This document shows, in pieces, positions 11,190-22,529 of a stretch of DNA of 64,000 nt. Within the stretch, counting starts at the first letter, position 1, and every line of letters starts with the position of its first letter. The notes below the pieces were generated by a model. That model was not told where the DNA came from and did not search any database. It was given only the letters and a program-made list of their open reading frames with translations. The stretch spans positions 211,663 through 275,662 of the forward strand of contig MU128929.1 of the NCBI GenBank assembly GCA_014904985.1, in the 5' to 3' direction. Source of the stretch: Hydnum rufescens UP504 (lineage: Eukaryota > Basidiomycota > Agaricomycetes > Cantharellales > Hydnaceae). Both the position numbers and the translations under genes were made by a program.

Positions 11190-11350
11190 GCCGCAACTCC
11201 GAGCCTACTGCGGTATAATTCCTCCTCCTCCGCTCCCCGACGGCTTCTGCCGGGAGTCGGCTCGAGCCGATGGATCGGGGTTCGGTTCGGCTCGACTCGG
11301 CTTCGGGGCGACTTCCGGGGGACCTCGACTCACGGCTCGAGCCGACTTCG
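11190..11350 (+). repeat. Dispersed repeat H, copy 2, with GC-rich palindromic tail
   Basis: 11190-11260 matches 7880-7960. It is followed by a GC-rich tract holding the palindrome-like CGGCTCGAGCCGA twice (near 11266 and 11334) with TCGGCTCGACTCGGC between. Possibly a non-autonomous element end; no target duplication was identified. Confidence 0.4.
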
Positions 11351-11689
11351 GGCCCGACTATTATGGTAAGTACTCATGACGGGAAGCCAAAACAGCCCCC
11401 TCGCTCCCTCCACATTTGCTAGCCCCCTTTGCCCTCTCCGCATCGTCGTGCCTTTGGACTGAGAGGGTTGTGATCTCATCATTCCCGCGGTTCAGTTTAA
11501 TATGGTCCTTGGGAAGCGTGTTCTGCGGCATATGCAACATGGTGTACAACGAGTCCGATACGATGCTGTGGCCAATGCATTGGGCATGGGACCAACTATC
11601 TCCTAGTTGTTGGCGGGGACTACTTCGTGCTTTGGTTTGCGCTCTGATGGCACCCTTCATTATCTCTTTCACTGACGAGAGCCTGTACA
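11351..11689. other. No gene seen
   Basis: Overlapping open frames of about 90-110 codons on both strands (11416-11694 plus, 11361-11690 minus). No family is recognised. Confidence 0.35.
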
Positions 11690-12115
11690 CCTAGGGTGAG
11701 CCGCCATTGATAAGGAATTAAGTTGACCTATCAAGGTGTTGCCGTTCAGCAATGAGCCTAGAAAAGGATAGAACGACCTTGCCTGCAGTTTGAATATGGG
11801 ACAGCGTACGATGACACTGACCATCCAAGTCCACAAAGTGCGCGCCACTCCAAAAAATGTATCGATGCGTTCGGTATAACCGTAGAAGTTGTAAACGTTC
11901 ACTAAGCATTGGTAGATCAGCGTTTGGGCATGATTAGGCAGACAGCTGGTGTCAATCACAGATATTATATGTGTAGGAGATGATTGCGTCGCCGCCATGG
12001 CCACCTATTCCCCCGCCTCCTCCGGTCCCGCCGTTTCCGGTATCTGTAAGACATGTGAATGTGGGCATGATGGCAAGACCTTATGCACCACCGACTGATA
12101 TTTAGCGAAGGCATC
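11690..12115 (+). pseudogene. Decayed copy D of the left-end gene family, 5' truncated
   Basis: Matches copy A from the VDLLACLDG exon onward (about 575-1010). It keeps the intact acceptor CTGCAG before the exon reading FEYGTAYDDTD, the acceptor that is mutated in A, B and C. Later frames are broken. It sits about 230 bp from the NAA15 3' end, so the family extends to the border of the conserved gene block. Confidence 0.5.
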
Positions 12116-12347
12116 ACAGGAACTGAATACTAACCAAATCAATACATATATCAACACAAACCATCTCCCAAGTTTAGTCCAAATCCATACCAAAAGTTGT
12201 GACTTATAGGGAAAATGTGGAGTGTAGATTTGGAACTCAAAGTTGGGTCATTGATTTTGAGGCCGATTTTGGCCAAAAACATGTACGCAAATCCGTTTGG
12301 TGACTGTTTTTTCTTACAGTATTTTTTGTCAGCCTCTAACGCACGAA

Positions 12348-15300
12348 TTAGTACAAAATGCATGGAAACTCTTCGACGCCAGTCGCGATAAATGTATCCA
12401 CATCACATCGCCAGCTCCTCTGACTTGTCGCCGTCCTCACCGGGTTGAACAGAATCGAACATTCGGGATGCATGAATCGTGGCGAGCTCTTCTCGTCCTT
12501 GAAGACGGTGGCAAGCGGGAAGCGGGCATCGCACGCCACACGAAATTCCTCGACACGTGAAGACCTAAGAGTATCACGCAAAAATGATAATGCCTGAAGC
12601 GACGTCTGGGGGTTTGTGTTTGAGTCTGAAGCCGAAGAAGAATCGGTGTATAATAGACTCACTGGGACATCGGCTTCAACCTCCTCACGGGTGAGTTGGA
12701 ACACGAGGTCCTCCACGTCTGCTCGGGGACCATCTGCTCCTCGAATATACACCATCCCACGCGCAGCGGCGACTATATGAGGTGCACTTGTGCTGTGCCG
12801 TTGCAGGAACGCGCTATTGAAGGCCTCAAGGGACTGGTCCGCGGGAATCAGTTGAGAGGCCGGATTCGAGGACGGAGGCAATCTGCACGGGGACAGGGGA
12901 GGGAAGGGCGTCGACTTGGACAAAGCAGATTCCACCCCCAGTCAGGCCGCCAGGCCCACACCACACGGTTCAAATGATACGTACCTTTCGTCTTCAGCTC
13001 AATAACCCTAGAGTGTACTTCAGCACCATTCTTGTCAATGGATTTTGCATGATTTAAAGCCTTCAAGGCCTGTAGATACCGTTCTATGTAGGGTTGTTCT
13101 GACTGCATTAGCACTTGAGCTCAGTCCAATCTATGTAGCATCACGTACTTCTCCGAATAGCGACGTCGTAAGACACCAGCCATGTATCAAGCAATTCGGG
13201 ACGTAATTGTTGCAGGGGACTCAGAAGCTTTGCAGCGCGATCCAATGGATCTGGAGCGGCTAAGAGCTTCAACCCCTCCGGATCATCGTCCTTAATCGCT
13301 GCGACCTCTGAGTCATCGGTGGCCGCAGGTTGTGAAGCTGTTCGAACGCGGTTAAAACTCAAATACATATCAGCTACGAGGGCCAGGGTGAAAACCTTTC
13401 TTAGCATCCTCTTGCTGCTTTAGTTCGGCTTTCTTTGCCTTTTTCGCCGCTTTTTTCTGAGCGTCGGTAAGACCCGCTGGAGAAGGGGTTAGACGCCCAT
13501 CCACAGGGAAGAAAGCAAAAGCCCACCTGTTGGGGACGCCAGTTTTGGACTGTCGAATAACCGGATATATATCTGCACGGAGCAAATCAATCAACGCATC
13601 AACAGGGTGATGGAATGGACACGCTTCTACTTTGGAGGCTGCGAGAGCCGCATGGGCATAAGCGGGATGCGAGCGTAATCTATCTTCCACCTTGATAAAT
13701 CTGCACGAAAATGACCAAGATCAGACTCCAGAAAAAGAAGAGGGCGATGCATACTGTAGATATGTGCGGAACGTATATTTTCGCACGGCATACGAGTGGA
13801 AGTCGTACTGATCGTCTTCGACATCATCAAATGTCTATTCAGGAGCGTTTAGCTGCCGACTTCGTCTAAGAAAAGGAGTTCGTACCTTGAAGGCCGTGTG
13901 GTATCGTTTCAGGGCGAGGTTCAGCCTTCCAGCACGATTTTGGGCATCCCCTTCTTCAAGCATGTAGAAGAATGATTGCATGTCTTCCAAGTCCGCCCCG
14001 GGACTTGAAGCACCTTTCTATTTGGAACATCGGAACGTCCACATTATATGTATTAGCCATTGTCCGTAGCGTAAGAAACTCACACACCTTGGTGAACAGA
14101 CCAAGTGTTTTGTTGCCTTCTTCAATGAAGCCGGCTCGAAGGAGATATTTTGCGTACTTGGTGTTCAAGAAGCGGTCTTGTAAATCCAACCGCCATGCTG
14201 CTCCCATTGTCGCAGATGCGCCTAATGGATCCCCAGTACGTTTTAAGGCACGGGCCTTGGCCACATACAGCTCTGGCAGAGTGGGTGTGTGCGCAATGGC
14301 TTCGTCGACAAGCGAAAGGGCGTGTGGGATCGTGGAAGGCATGGAAGAATAATGCTGGACGAGAAAATACATTGTCCAGATATAGGTTGTCGGAGGTTCT
14401 GAGGATGTACCCTCGGGATCTTGTTTCACGGAAATCAGACACCAGATATGGTGATAAATCATCAGGATATGTAGACGTACTGGTAAATGTAACGCCTTTT
14501 TCTAGTTTTGTTCGGATTCCCTCAACAATGTCTTGAATTACCTCGCGTTTTTCTGGGGATACGTACAGATCCTTGATATCTGCAAAAAGTGACGGTATTC
14601 CACGAGTGATCCCATGAAGCAAATAATGCTCGACGATTTCTTTGAATTCATCACCTTCGGACGGTACTCTCCGTGAGAAAGCAGGGATTAAACGAAGCTA
14701 AACGAGACTTCTCACCAGCTGAAAGCTCTAATAGGATCCGCCGAGGAGCGACGGCTTTCGGATATTGTTCAGCAAATCTCCGCAAAGTCACCATCGAAAG
14801 TTTGCGAGTTTCGGAGTCCTGTGAATCTATCGTGGGCAAGATTAGGTTCCATACGTCCCATACGTCTATTTCAAAGGTAACGCACCCAAATCGAGGGATT
14901 GGGTGGACAAATAGCCTTTATAGTGGTCATAACATTCTGTATTGGCTTCGATTAGAGAGACCCAAACTTCGCGCGCTTCTTCTGATCGTTCGAGCTTATG
15001 CAAAAGCCGGGCTTAATACCGATAAGATTAGCACGGGCATCGGACAGAGCGGCACCAACGACGCCAAATACCTCGGAAGATTGAGATCATGGAGCGATCC
15101 GTGATGGACCGCGATTTGGCACTGACATCGAGCAGATTGAGGGCCTCGGAATGTGACCCCATTTCTTCCAATATCGCAATGTGATAAAGCAAAAATTCCG
15201 AATGTTCGGGATCATACGGGGGGATGTCTTTGACAGTCCTCTCGTATAATTCAAGGACCTTGGTCGCGGATTCCAATTGGCCGTTCAGATGATACGCTAT

Positions 15301-15983
15301 CGCCATTGCCGCCCAGCTTTGCCGGACATTGACACGATTCTTCAGCAATATTTGGCGAGTCTCGACGAGTTGATCAAAATGACGCAGTTGCATTTGAAGG
15401 TGTGCTGCATCACGAAGAATGTTCAGGTTGTCCTGATACTTTTGTCAAAACTCTGGACAAATAAGGCAAGAAGTTGCAGTAAAGGGGGCAGACCTTCTCG
15501 AATTTGAGTGCCTGAGTATAGCATTTGAGCGCCTCTTCATAATTTCGATCGGCCTTATGGACCAAGCCAAAAACGTGCCAACAGATGTGCGACGTGAGGT
15601 CCATTCGAACGCCTTTCTTAACACATTCTTGGCCCTCTTCCTTTCGATTCAAGTTGGTGAGAATTAGCCCTCTCATGGACAATGTTTCTACCAATGAAGA
15701 TCCGAGCACATGTTAGCTACGCGCCTCGCGTCCCAATCATTGATATCGAGGGAAAAGCGATCATACCGCCATGGTCTGGATTTTTCTTCAAAATCTGGTC
15801 CGCTGTTTTTAGACCACGCTTCCACTGTCGGGTCTCATATAATTGCTGAAGAAGGGAGAATCGTCAAGAAGAAGAGGAAGCAAGGTAGCGGCAACGCACC
15901 AGAACCGTCCTGAAGAGGGCAGCCTCTTTAGACGCGAGAATTCTATTCTTCGGTACACCGGGTAGACCCACGACCTTGGACAT
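12348..15983 (-). CDS. NAA15: N-terminal acetyltransferase A auxiliary subunit (NAA15/Nat1-like)
   Basis: Ribosome-anchoring scaffold of the NatA complex, which acetylates N-termini exposed after Met removal; the catalytic partner would be Naa10. It is built of TPR-type helical pairs. Seen: start MSKVVGLPGVPKNRILASKE at 15983, a 54 bp intron, then QLYETRQWKRGLK, HGETLSMRGL, HICWHVFGLVHKADRNYEEA, AMAIAYHLNGQLESATK and LPELYVAKARALKRTGD. These are followed by the DDQYDFHSYA segment and the family's lysine-rich stretch (KKAAKKAKKAELKQ near 13440). The stop is at 12348-12350. About ten small introns; roughly 850 residues, the usual family length. It diverges from the RMD1-like gene with 109 bp between start codons. 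Internal exon borders were not all fixed. Confidence 0.88.
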
Positions 15984-16092
15984 CGCAGAGCGCCCCTTCG
16001 TAGATCTGGCAAATGGGGGATGGTTTCTTACGGAAATTACCGAGGGGAAAGAGGCGCCCAACGTGCGGGGGCCGAAAGAGATTTAACTGGAC
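15984..16092. promoter_or_regulatory. Shared divergent promoter, NAA15 / RMD1-like
   Basis: Only 109 bp separate the two start codons, so 5' UTRs and core promoters must lie here or overlap the coding ends. No clear TATA box is seen. Confidence 0.5.
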
Positions 16093-18157
16093 ATGGCTTC
16101 CAAACCAACTCTTCCCACCACCCAGATCACGCCTCCACCCGATGTACAGAAGAAGGGCGCCAATAGGAGTACTAAAGCAGCTCATAAACTCAAAGTTCTC
16201 CCTGAGCAACTCGATATTCCAACACAATCCACTATTACCGTTGTTGATGAAGAGGACGATGATGGCGATGATGAGGAAGATAACACTGGGAGTACTAGCG
16301 ACATTGGAGAAGACGGTGACGAAGAAGACGATGCAGAGGTCTGTCACTTGTATACTCAGGCACAGGCAGAAGATTAAATGCCCCCACTTCCTACAGCCAT
16401 ACAAACAAATCGCACAGATACCGGCAGGTACTGCTCGTAAGGATGCGATGCGCCTAACAAAGAAGGAAAAGGCAAAATTGCCTCGCGTTACCGCATATTG
16501 CACTGCAACGTGAGTCTGCGAACCAATTCTCATGAAGGACCACTCTTAGCCAAAGATATATTGGGAAGGTCATATCGCCTCGCGGAATTGGAGCGTTTCT
16601 TCAACGCGCGGCGGGCTTCGCACCGGACTGATCCTAAATTATTTGATGAAGTGATTTATACACCTTATTCATTCAACGGACCCCGTCCCTCATCCAATCC
16701 GCGATCCGAGAATGTTGGGGACCTCCTCGGAATCCCTGAGCTAGAAATTTCCGAGGAAACGGGAGATATTCCCAAATGGAACCCCAAACCCGGTCAAACT
16801 CATGACACGGCCGAACCCTCCCTTCGTCCAGAAAGGTCCCATGATATTATGCATGAGAGTCAGCCTAGACGCACAAGGAGACGCGTCAAATTTGACAAAG
16901 TTGGCCAAGACCATCTTGACGCTGAGGTTTTTCTATTTGAATACGGCACCGTGGTGTGCTGGGGCATGACAGAAGTACAAGAGCGACGATTCTTGTCTTC
17001 AATGTGCTCTACCTTCCTGTCCCACATTCCGATTAGTAGTTGACTGATTTTATCTAGACGGCGTTTTGAAGTCGAAAGGCTTGGTGGGTGCCCATCCAGT
17101 GGCTCTTCGAGGCTCCGATCTAACCACGATTTACAGCTCCAGACGATGTGGAGAAGGAGGATCTAAACTACTACTACGCGAACTACAGCCGGTACGTCCC
17201 TTACGTCACCTATTTTGGAGTTATTTCATCGACTTGCTCCTCAGGATATACAACGACGTGATCACGTTGCGAAAAGGATCCAGCTATATGTGGGGATTTA
17301 TTTGATTGTGAAGGCCGAGTGGCTCTAGGTGACATTCTTTCATAGGACCAAACTCTCACTTTCGCACGCTCTTTCTCAGTCTGTCAAGATTTCCCTGGTG
17401 CGCCCCTCTTTCGCCTTTTGTCTTCTCATCATGCTCAGAGCTACCGCTTGTAGTTTGAGGAACTCATTTCGAATACAATCGAGGAGACTAAAAATATTCC
17501 CGAGATAATATCCGAGACTGGAAAAATCGGGGTGAGTTCCCTAGGCGTCGATCTGTATTTTTTTACCTTATGGGTTATGCCCTTTCAGATGCACCACGAT
17601 GAAATTATGCAGCAAATTGGACAATTGTTTATATTACGGATGAACATCAATCTCGTCGGCTCTGTGTTAGATTCTCCTGTGCGTTCACTGTGTCGTATTT
17701 CAACCTTCGGTGACTGACTTTGCCTTGAAAGGAATTGTTTTGGGTGAGTTGATGCATCTGATAGCAATAACGATTATACAGCTCAAAACCTTCCTCAGAG
17801 TCTACCCGACCTTCAACCGTTATATGACGCTGCGAGAAGTTACCTCGAGATACCACAACGCATCGCTCTTCTTAACACGCGTGTCGAGGTTCGTCAGGTT
17901 TCCCTTCACTTATTTTATCCCGGCTCATTGGATGTACGTCCCAGGTCCTTCAAGACATGCTCAACCTACTGAAAGAGTCGGTGACAAGTAAGCATGCAGA
18001 ACGATTGGAACAGATCGTTATCGCTCTCATTGGGATAGAGATACGTGCGTCTCCGGGTTTTTTCTCCTCGTACCGCATATTGTACTTGATCTCACCCCTG
18101 GATGACACTGCAGTCCTTGGCGTTATTACCATACTCGTGGATATGTTCGGAGTCTAG
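16093..18157 (+). CDS. RMD1/RMND1 family protein (DUF155), C-terminal membrane anchor
   Basis: Member of the Rmd1/Sif2/RMND1 family; some relatives are mitochondrial and support organelle translation, others act in sporulation. Seen: an acidic low-complexity N-terminus (exon 1 ends 16338), then RVTAYCTATKDILGRSYRLA, the hallmark AEVFLFEYGTVVCWGMTE, EERR-type VQERRFLSSIRRFEVERL, LNYYYANYSR, LSHALSQS, RMNINLVGSVLDSPEFFW-like residues, YPTFNRYMTLREVTSRYHN and RLEQIVIALIGIEI. It ends with a hydrophobic LLGVITILVDMFGV anchor. Introns include 16339-16417 and one just before the last exon. Whether it is the mitochondrial or the vacuolar/ER type cannot be decided here. Confidence 0.85.
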
Positions 18158-18965
18158 CTATATGTGGCGCTGCCGCCGGGCGCGCTGTCGGCGCCGATAG
18201 AGTTTACGCATAATCAAGTCTCGATCCGCGTGACAATTCTTGAGCTTCAAGAGGCAGTCCTTTACTTAAGATTATCGCGTAGTGAAGCAAAGAGTATACC
18301 CAACCAAGACCGCAGATTGTAACATATATGACCAATAGGACAGATGTCTATTACAGTATTTCCGCTGTGACACAAGTAGAAATAAAAGTAGTGTAGCCTA
18401 ATACCCTGGTAAGGAGATCACGAAATGAGGGAGTTATGTTCCGTGCGCTCCAGCTGGGTGGCACGTATACACCGTTCCTCTGGGACGTCGCATGTAGACA
18501 GCAGCGAGGGAAAAGGTTGTTCGCTACAGGACAATAATCGCGGTCCTGGAAATGAGTGAAGAACCAAAAATTTTCAGATTCGCCGCGTTATATAGCAACA
18601 CCTCCGGTAGTTGCCGGGTTTCCTCTGCCAGGCTCGAAGCCATTCCGCATTGACCTTCCGGTACCAGGAACTTAATTAAGCGTGCTACGCCTATTTGCCT
18701 TGCAGATCTGACCTTCTGTCGAGCTGGAAATCAAGGCTAGTTGATCATTTCTTAACTCAGTATCTTCCTTTTTGAGCCACTTTCCCATTCTGGTGTAGAT
18801 TGTTGGTAAGCAGCCCCACTCCCACCGCTCAATATGACCTAACCCTCGGCGTTCTTACCCAATGGTGAACGTTCTCTTCATCTCTCGGCAAATTGCACCG
18901 TTGTGGCCTCGAATCGAGACTGGGTGCAGACCTCAATTGAATGCAACTAGACACTTGCGAAGCAA
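18158..18965. other. Intergenic between convergent genes; nothing recognised
   Basis: No ORF above about 60 codons with recognisable content and no RNA gene seen. It includes the 3' flanks of the RMD1-like and hydrolase genes. Confidence 0.45.
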
Positions 18966-18981
18966 TGGCATCTGAGGGAAT

Positions 18982-20300
18982 TTATATTATAGCTTTCAAC
19001 CTCATCGACGAGAAGGCTGCAATGGCTGCCTCCACAGCATCATCGATACACTCTCGTCCAACCTTGAGTTTCTTGTCCATCGCCATCACAGAATGGGGCG
19101 CCCCCTTGTATACCTTGACCCGCACGTCAATACCCTCCCCACCGAGTCTCCTCAGCTTCTCCGCATACGCAAGGCCTTCATCCCTCAGCACGTCGATCTC
19201 GCAAATGCCCACGAACGTGTGCCTGGGAGAATGCTTGAACAGGGCATCGGGCGCGTATATGGGGCTGCTTCGCCAGTCGACGAGATCCTGCTCGTAGGTG
19301 GGGGACGAGCGCGGGAGGTAGTTGTTCTTGTACCATACCATTTTGGCGGGAGTGAGAGAGGGGGTGTCGGCATTTTCGAGCCAGGAAGGGTACGGGTGCG
19401 GGGTGCCGGGGGGTAAAGGCTCGAGAGAAGTCGTGTTGTCTACCACGGGGACATTTAGATATTGGAAAGTGAGCGGAATGGGGGGTTTCTGGGCTGCAGC
19501 ATGGTGTGCGACTGCTGCCGCGAGATTAGCACCGCTAGATGGAATTATGGCTGAGCTGAACGTGAGATTTCGGCGGATGGTAATGTCGCTGCACTTTACC
19601 TGGAACTTCCACCAAGCGCGAAGCGGGACACATCTATATTCAAACTACCACCGCCCTGCTCGTACACCCAAGTGAATGCCTCTACAGCATCTTCAAATGC
19701 GGCGGGAAATGGATTTTCGGGCGCGAGCCGATAATCAACAGCAACGACAACGAGATCGGCACCTGACCGTTTTTCAATTTTGGATGTACATATCAGTGTT
19801 TCTCCAATGCCGTGGTTTCATCTGGACAGCTTACGCTTGCAGAAGTGAGAAACTATGGCGTTCTCGCTGTTTATGTTACCAAGGGTCCAGCTAAACTTTA
19901 TGCCGTGAATCAAATGAAATGCCGGGGGGGGGGGAAGGGAGAAGGGGAAGGAAAAGTATAGTACGCACCCTCCACCATGGAAATACACCATAACAGGCCA
20001 CCCTCGGACAGGCGATTGGCCTTCGGGAGTAAAGACACGAACACGGAATTTACTGAGCTCATAGTCCTTCACCGCTCCAACGGGGAGAGGATCAGATCCA
20101 CCCGGCTGTGGGGGATTCTTCCTGACCTCTGGATTCCATGGTAACTCATGGAGGCCTTTGTGCCATTCGTGTCAAAATAGCAAATATGATTCACAGCGCA
20201 AAGATTACCAGGTTTATCCTGCGAGTTCCTGATTCCAGTAGTCTATGAATTCGGGGAGAAGTCTAGGGATTACAGAAGGAGCCAGGGCGAAGCAAGAGGG
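18982..20300 (-). CDS. Alpha/beta hydrolase of the hormone-sensitive-lipase type (5' end unresolved)
   Basis: Probable esterase/lipase (abhydrolase_3). Seen in order: LPEFIDYWNQELAG, EWHKGLHELPWNPEVRK, FRVRVFTPEG, the oxyanion motif YFHGGG (near 19980), then the nucleophile motif GGSSSGANLAAAVA formed across an intron at 19535-19599. Further on are the acid residue in CEIDVLRDEG and the catalytic histidine in GAPHSV near 19100. All triad positions are therefore present. The stop is at 18982. The first exon or exons upstream of about 20300 could not be fixed, so no start codon is claimed. Substrate unknown. It is convergent with the RMD1-like gene. A G12 run lies in the intron near 19923-19935. 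Confidence 0.75.
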
Positions 20301-20779
20301 CCATGCCAGGAATCCCTTCAAGAAAAATCAAGGAATCGAATAGATAAATCGGCGATTCCAGCTAATTTCGTGCCGGCCCGGGTACTGTACGGCCTCCATA
20401 TCTCCCACCTTCCATACAGAGAGCCGACGTCCAAGTGGAGTCAAAGTGCCCCTTTGTCATTTCTGGAACCATAATTTCAACCACGTCGATCAGATTGGAT
20501 ATACTGTAACTACAAACTACTATAAGCGAGTCATTCGTGCATCGTCCAGCCTGACATTACCCCTAAGCCCACAGTACCTTCCGGGCCCAGTCAAATCACC
20601 CAGATGCATCAAGTACACACCGTGGAGATTTGAACTTGGACCGCGGGGCAGTCCAAAAATCGAGTGCACGCTGGTCGGTGCAACCGTCATCCTCGTTCCT
20701 CGCGAGAACGACCGTTATAACAAAAATTATATCAGTCCTGGATGTACAGTACGAAATAGGATTATACGTGTAGCATCCG
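20301..20779. other. Intergenic / 5' flank of hydrolase and 3' flank of J-protein
   Basis: Contains a plus-strand frame (20446-20853) overlapping the J-protein 3' end, without a recognisable family. Probably includes the unresolved first exon of the hydrolase on the minus strand. Confidence 0.35.
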
Positions 20780-22231
20780 TCATGTTTTTTGCCACCATTT
20801 CTTCTTGGAATCTCGGCGGTGGTTGTCGTGAAAATCTATCGTTAAGAGGTTGAGACAAATCAGTATCAGATGGCTTCGGAACTACACCGTCCAGACTTAC
20901 GCATGGAATCGTCTGTAAATAACGGAAACGGCGGCAGTGGTGGGGGAACGGGGGGTGGTCCTGCCATCGGACGCGGAGTTGCATACAATGGAGGATACGG
21001 TGCTGGCGCAGGTGTGTAAAGTGGAGGTCTTGACATGTCGGCGGCTGGATTCCACTGGTCGAGTGGAGGAGGTAATATATCATCCTCTCCTGGATAGGGG
21101 GTCCCTCTCCGTCTGGGCTCAGCAAACGAATGTGACCGGTGCTGTCTCTGCCAGGGGTCTCGCCTGTTATGGCGACCTCGATCTCGCTCTCGGTCGATAA
21201 GATGTGGAGATCCGGAGGGAAGGGGAGGAAGATAATTTTGTAGGATCCCATTGATGTGGTACTCGCTGGGACGCCCATCGTCGTAAAAACGGGCGACATG
21301 CTCGTTCTGATTGATGTCGAGCCTATACCATTCCGTTTGGACCCTCCCGTTCTCTGTAGTAGTAATATATGTTTCTTTAATCCAAATAGGCTCGGGACGC
21401 TGGTGGGGCAGAGGCTGATGTTGCATGAATATTCGAGGATCAATGCCTGCTCTCTCCGGTGTCGGATACCCGTCTGGTCGATCATGCCGATCGTCTCCGT
21501 CTTTCCAGGGATTACTGCGGATCGGATCATCCATTGACGCACGCGAAGGACGACCGGGATATTCTGGTGCCTCGAAGTGAGGGTGACCGGTATGCCCTTC
21601 CCGTCTGCGGCTATCGGGACCACCACCCCAACCATAGTCGGGACTGTCAAAATTAGGGTCGTAAAAGTGGTTTCCAAAGAACATCTTGGAAGGGAACGGT
21701 GGTGGATTGTTGATGGGGTTCATTGGGACGTAGTTCGGGGGAAATTGGGAAGAGAGGAAAGGCCACGGTGTATCCACGGGGAGTGGGGCGACGAATACTG
21801 TCCTCCCAAACGCATTGGTAGTGTAGAACCCTGGCCCCCCTCCATCTTCTTTCTCCCTGCGAGGTGCACCCCTTGCTCGTTTCGGCATGAATCGTGGTGC
21901 CTGTGGGGCAGGCGATGGTTCCTCTTCGTCAGGCACAGGCCACACTCCGTGAAAGTCATAGAGCTTCCGATTCTCCGGGTCAGACAAGACGGTGTACGCC
22001 TCATTCACCTTCTTGAATTCCTCCCCAGGGTCCTGATCGTCGTCAACGGGGTTGGCGTTGATATTCCTGCGGTCAGGATGTACTCGCAACGCGGCTCGTT
22101 TGTAGGCTCTCCGGACTACGGAGAATAGTGAGAAACGTGGAAGACGCTGGAACAACCGGAGACGACGACGCACCTTCTTCGTCAGTGGCGTTACGCGAGA
22201 CTCCAAGGATATCGTAAAATGATGGAGCCAT
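20780..22231 (-). CDS. J-domain (DnaJ/Hsp40) protein, class C
   Basis: Hsp70 co-chaperone with an N-terminal J domain. Three exons: 22231-22174, 22115-20901 and 20835-20780, giving 442 residues in one frame. Start MAPSFYDILGVSRNATDEEV; the first intron (58 bp) lies inside helix I-II; the HPD motif is in RVHPDRRN; then FKKVNEAYTVLSDPENRKLY. No Gly/Phe region and no zinc-binding CxxCxGxG repeats, hence class C. The rest is a long Pro/Arg/Asp-rich, probably disordered region with several ERAGID/PYPGED-type stretches, ending in a basic tail (RRDSKKKWWQKT). The client is unknown. It differs from mitochondrial and ER types in having no visible targeting signal. Confidence 0.85.
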
Positions 22232-22529
22232 GTGAAAGGGCTAGGATGACACAACGTGTGACACAAGCCGTGTATGTGTCGTGCACAGGGCCCCTAGGCA
22301 GTTGTGGGCAGTCGCTGGTGTATCTCAAAGATGAGTGATTGTATGCGGAAGGGCAGAGAATAACAGAATAACACGGAAGAGGGGGTATGCGGATGAGGCT
22401 TCCGGCTCCAAGAAAGCAAGCAAGAACTAGAGAGGCGGTGCGTGTGTGTGGGTTTTACCTCTGATTCAGCGATAGCTACGAGTTTCCAGCAGGCGGAGGA
22501 ACTTACAAGCAAGCCCTTCGGGAGTTGCC
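22232..22529. other. 5' flank of J-domain gene
   Basis: No gene recognised. Lies between the J-protein start and the left end of the ZW10-derived duplication; probably the J-protein promoter. Confidence 0.4.

Noticed and set aside
11416..11694. Possible membrane protein in the 92-codon plus frame
   Set aside because: An equally long frame exists on the other strand, there is no homologue I recognise, and it abuts a decayed repeat copy.
1..12340. Active transposon with reverse transcriptase or transposase
   Set aside because: No frame carries an RT, integrase, RNase H or DDE motif; the repeats are gene fragments and small non-autonomous sequences.
13972..14536. Plus-strand frames of 126-128 codons opposite NAA15
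   Set aside because: Antisense shadows of conserved TPR exons; no recognisable domain.
20727..21677. 316-codon minus-strand frame inside the J-domain gene
   Set aside because: It is the shifted-frame shadow of the second exon; only its last part contains the real third exon (20835-20780).
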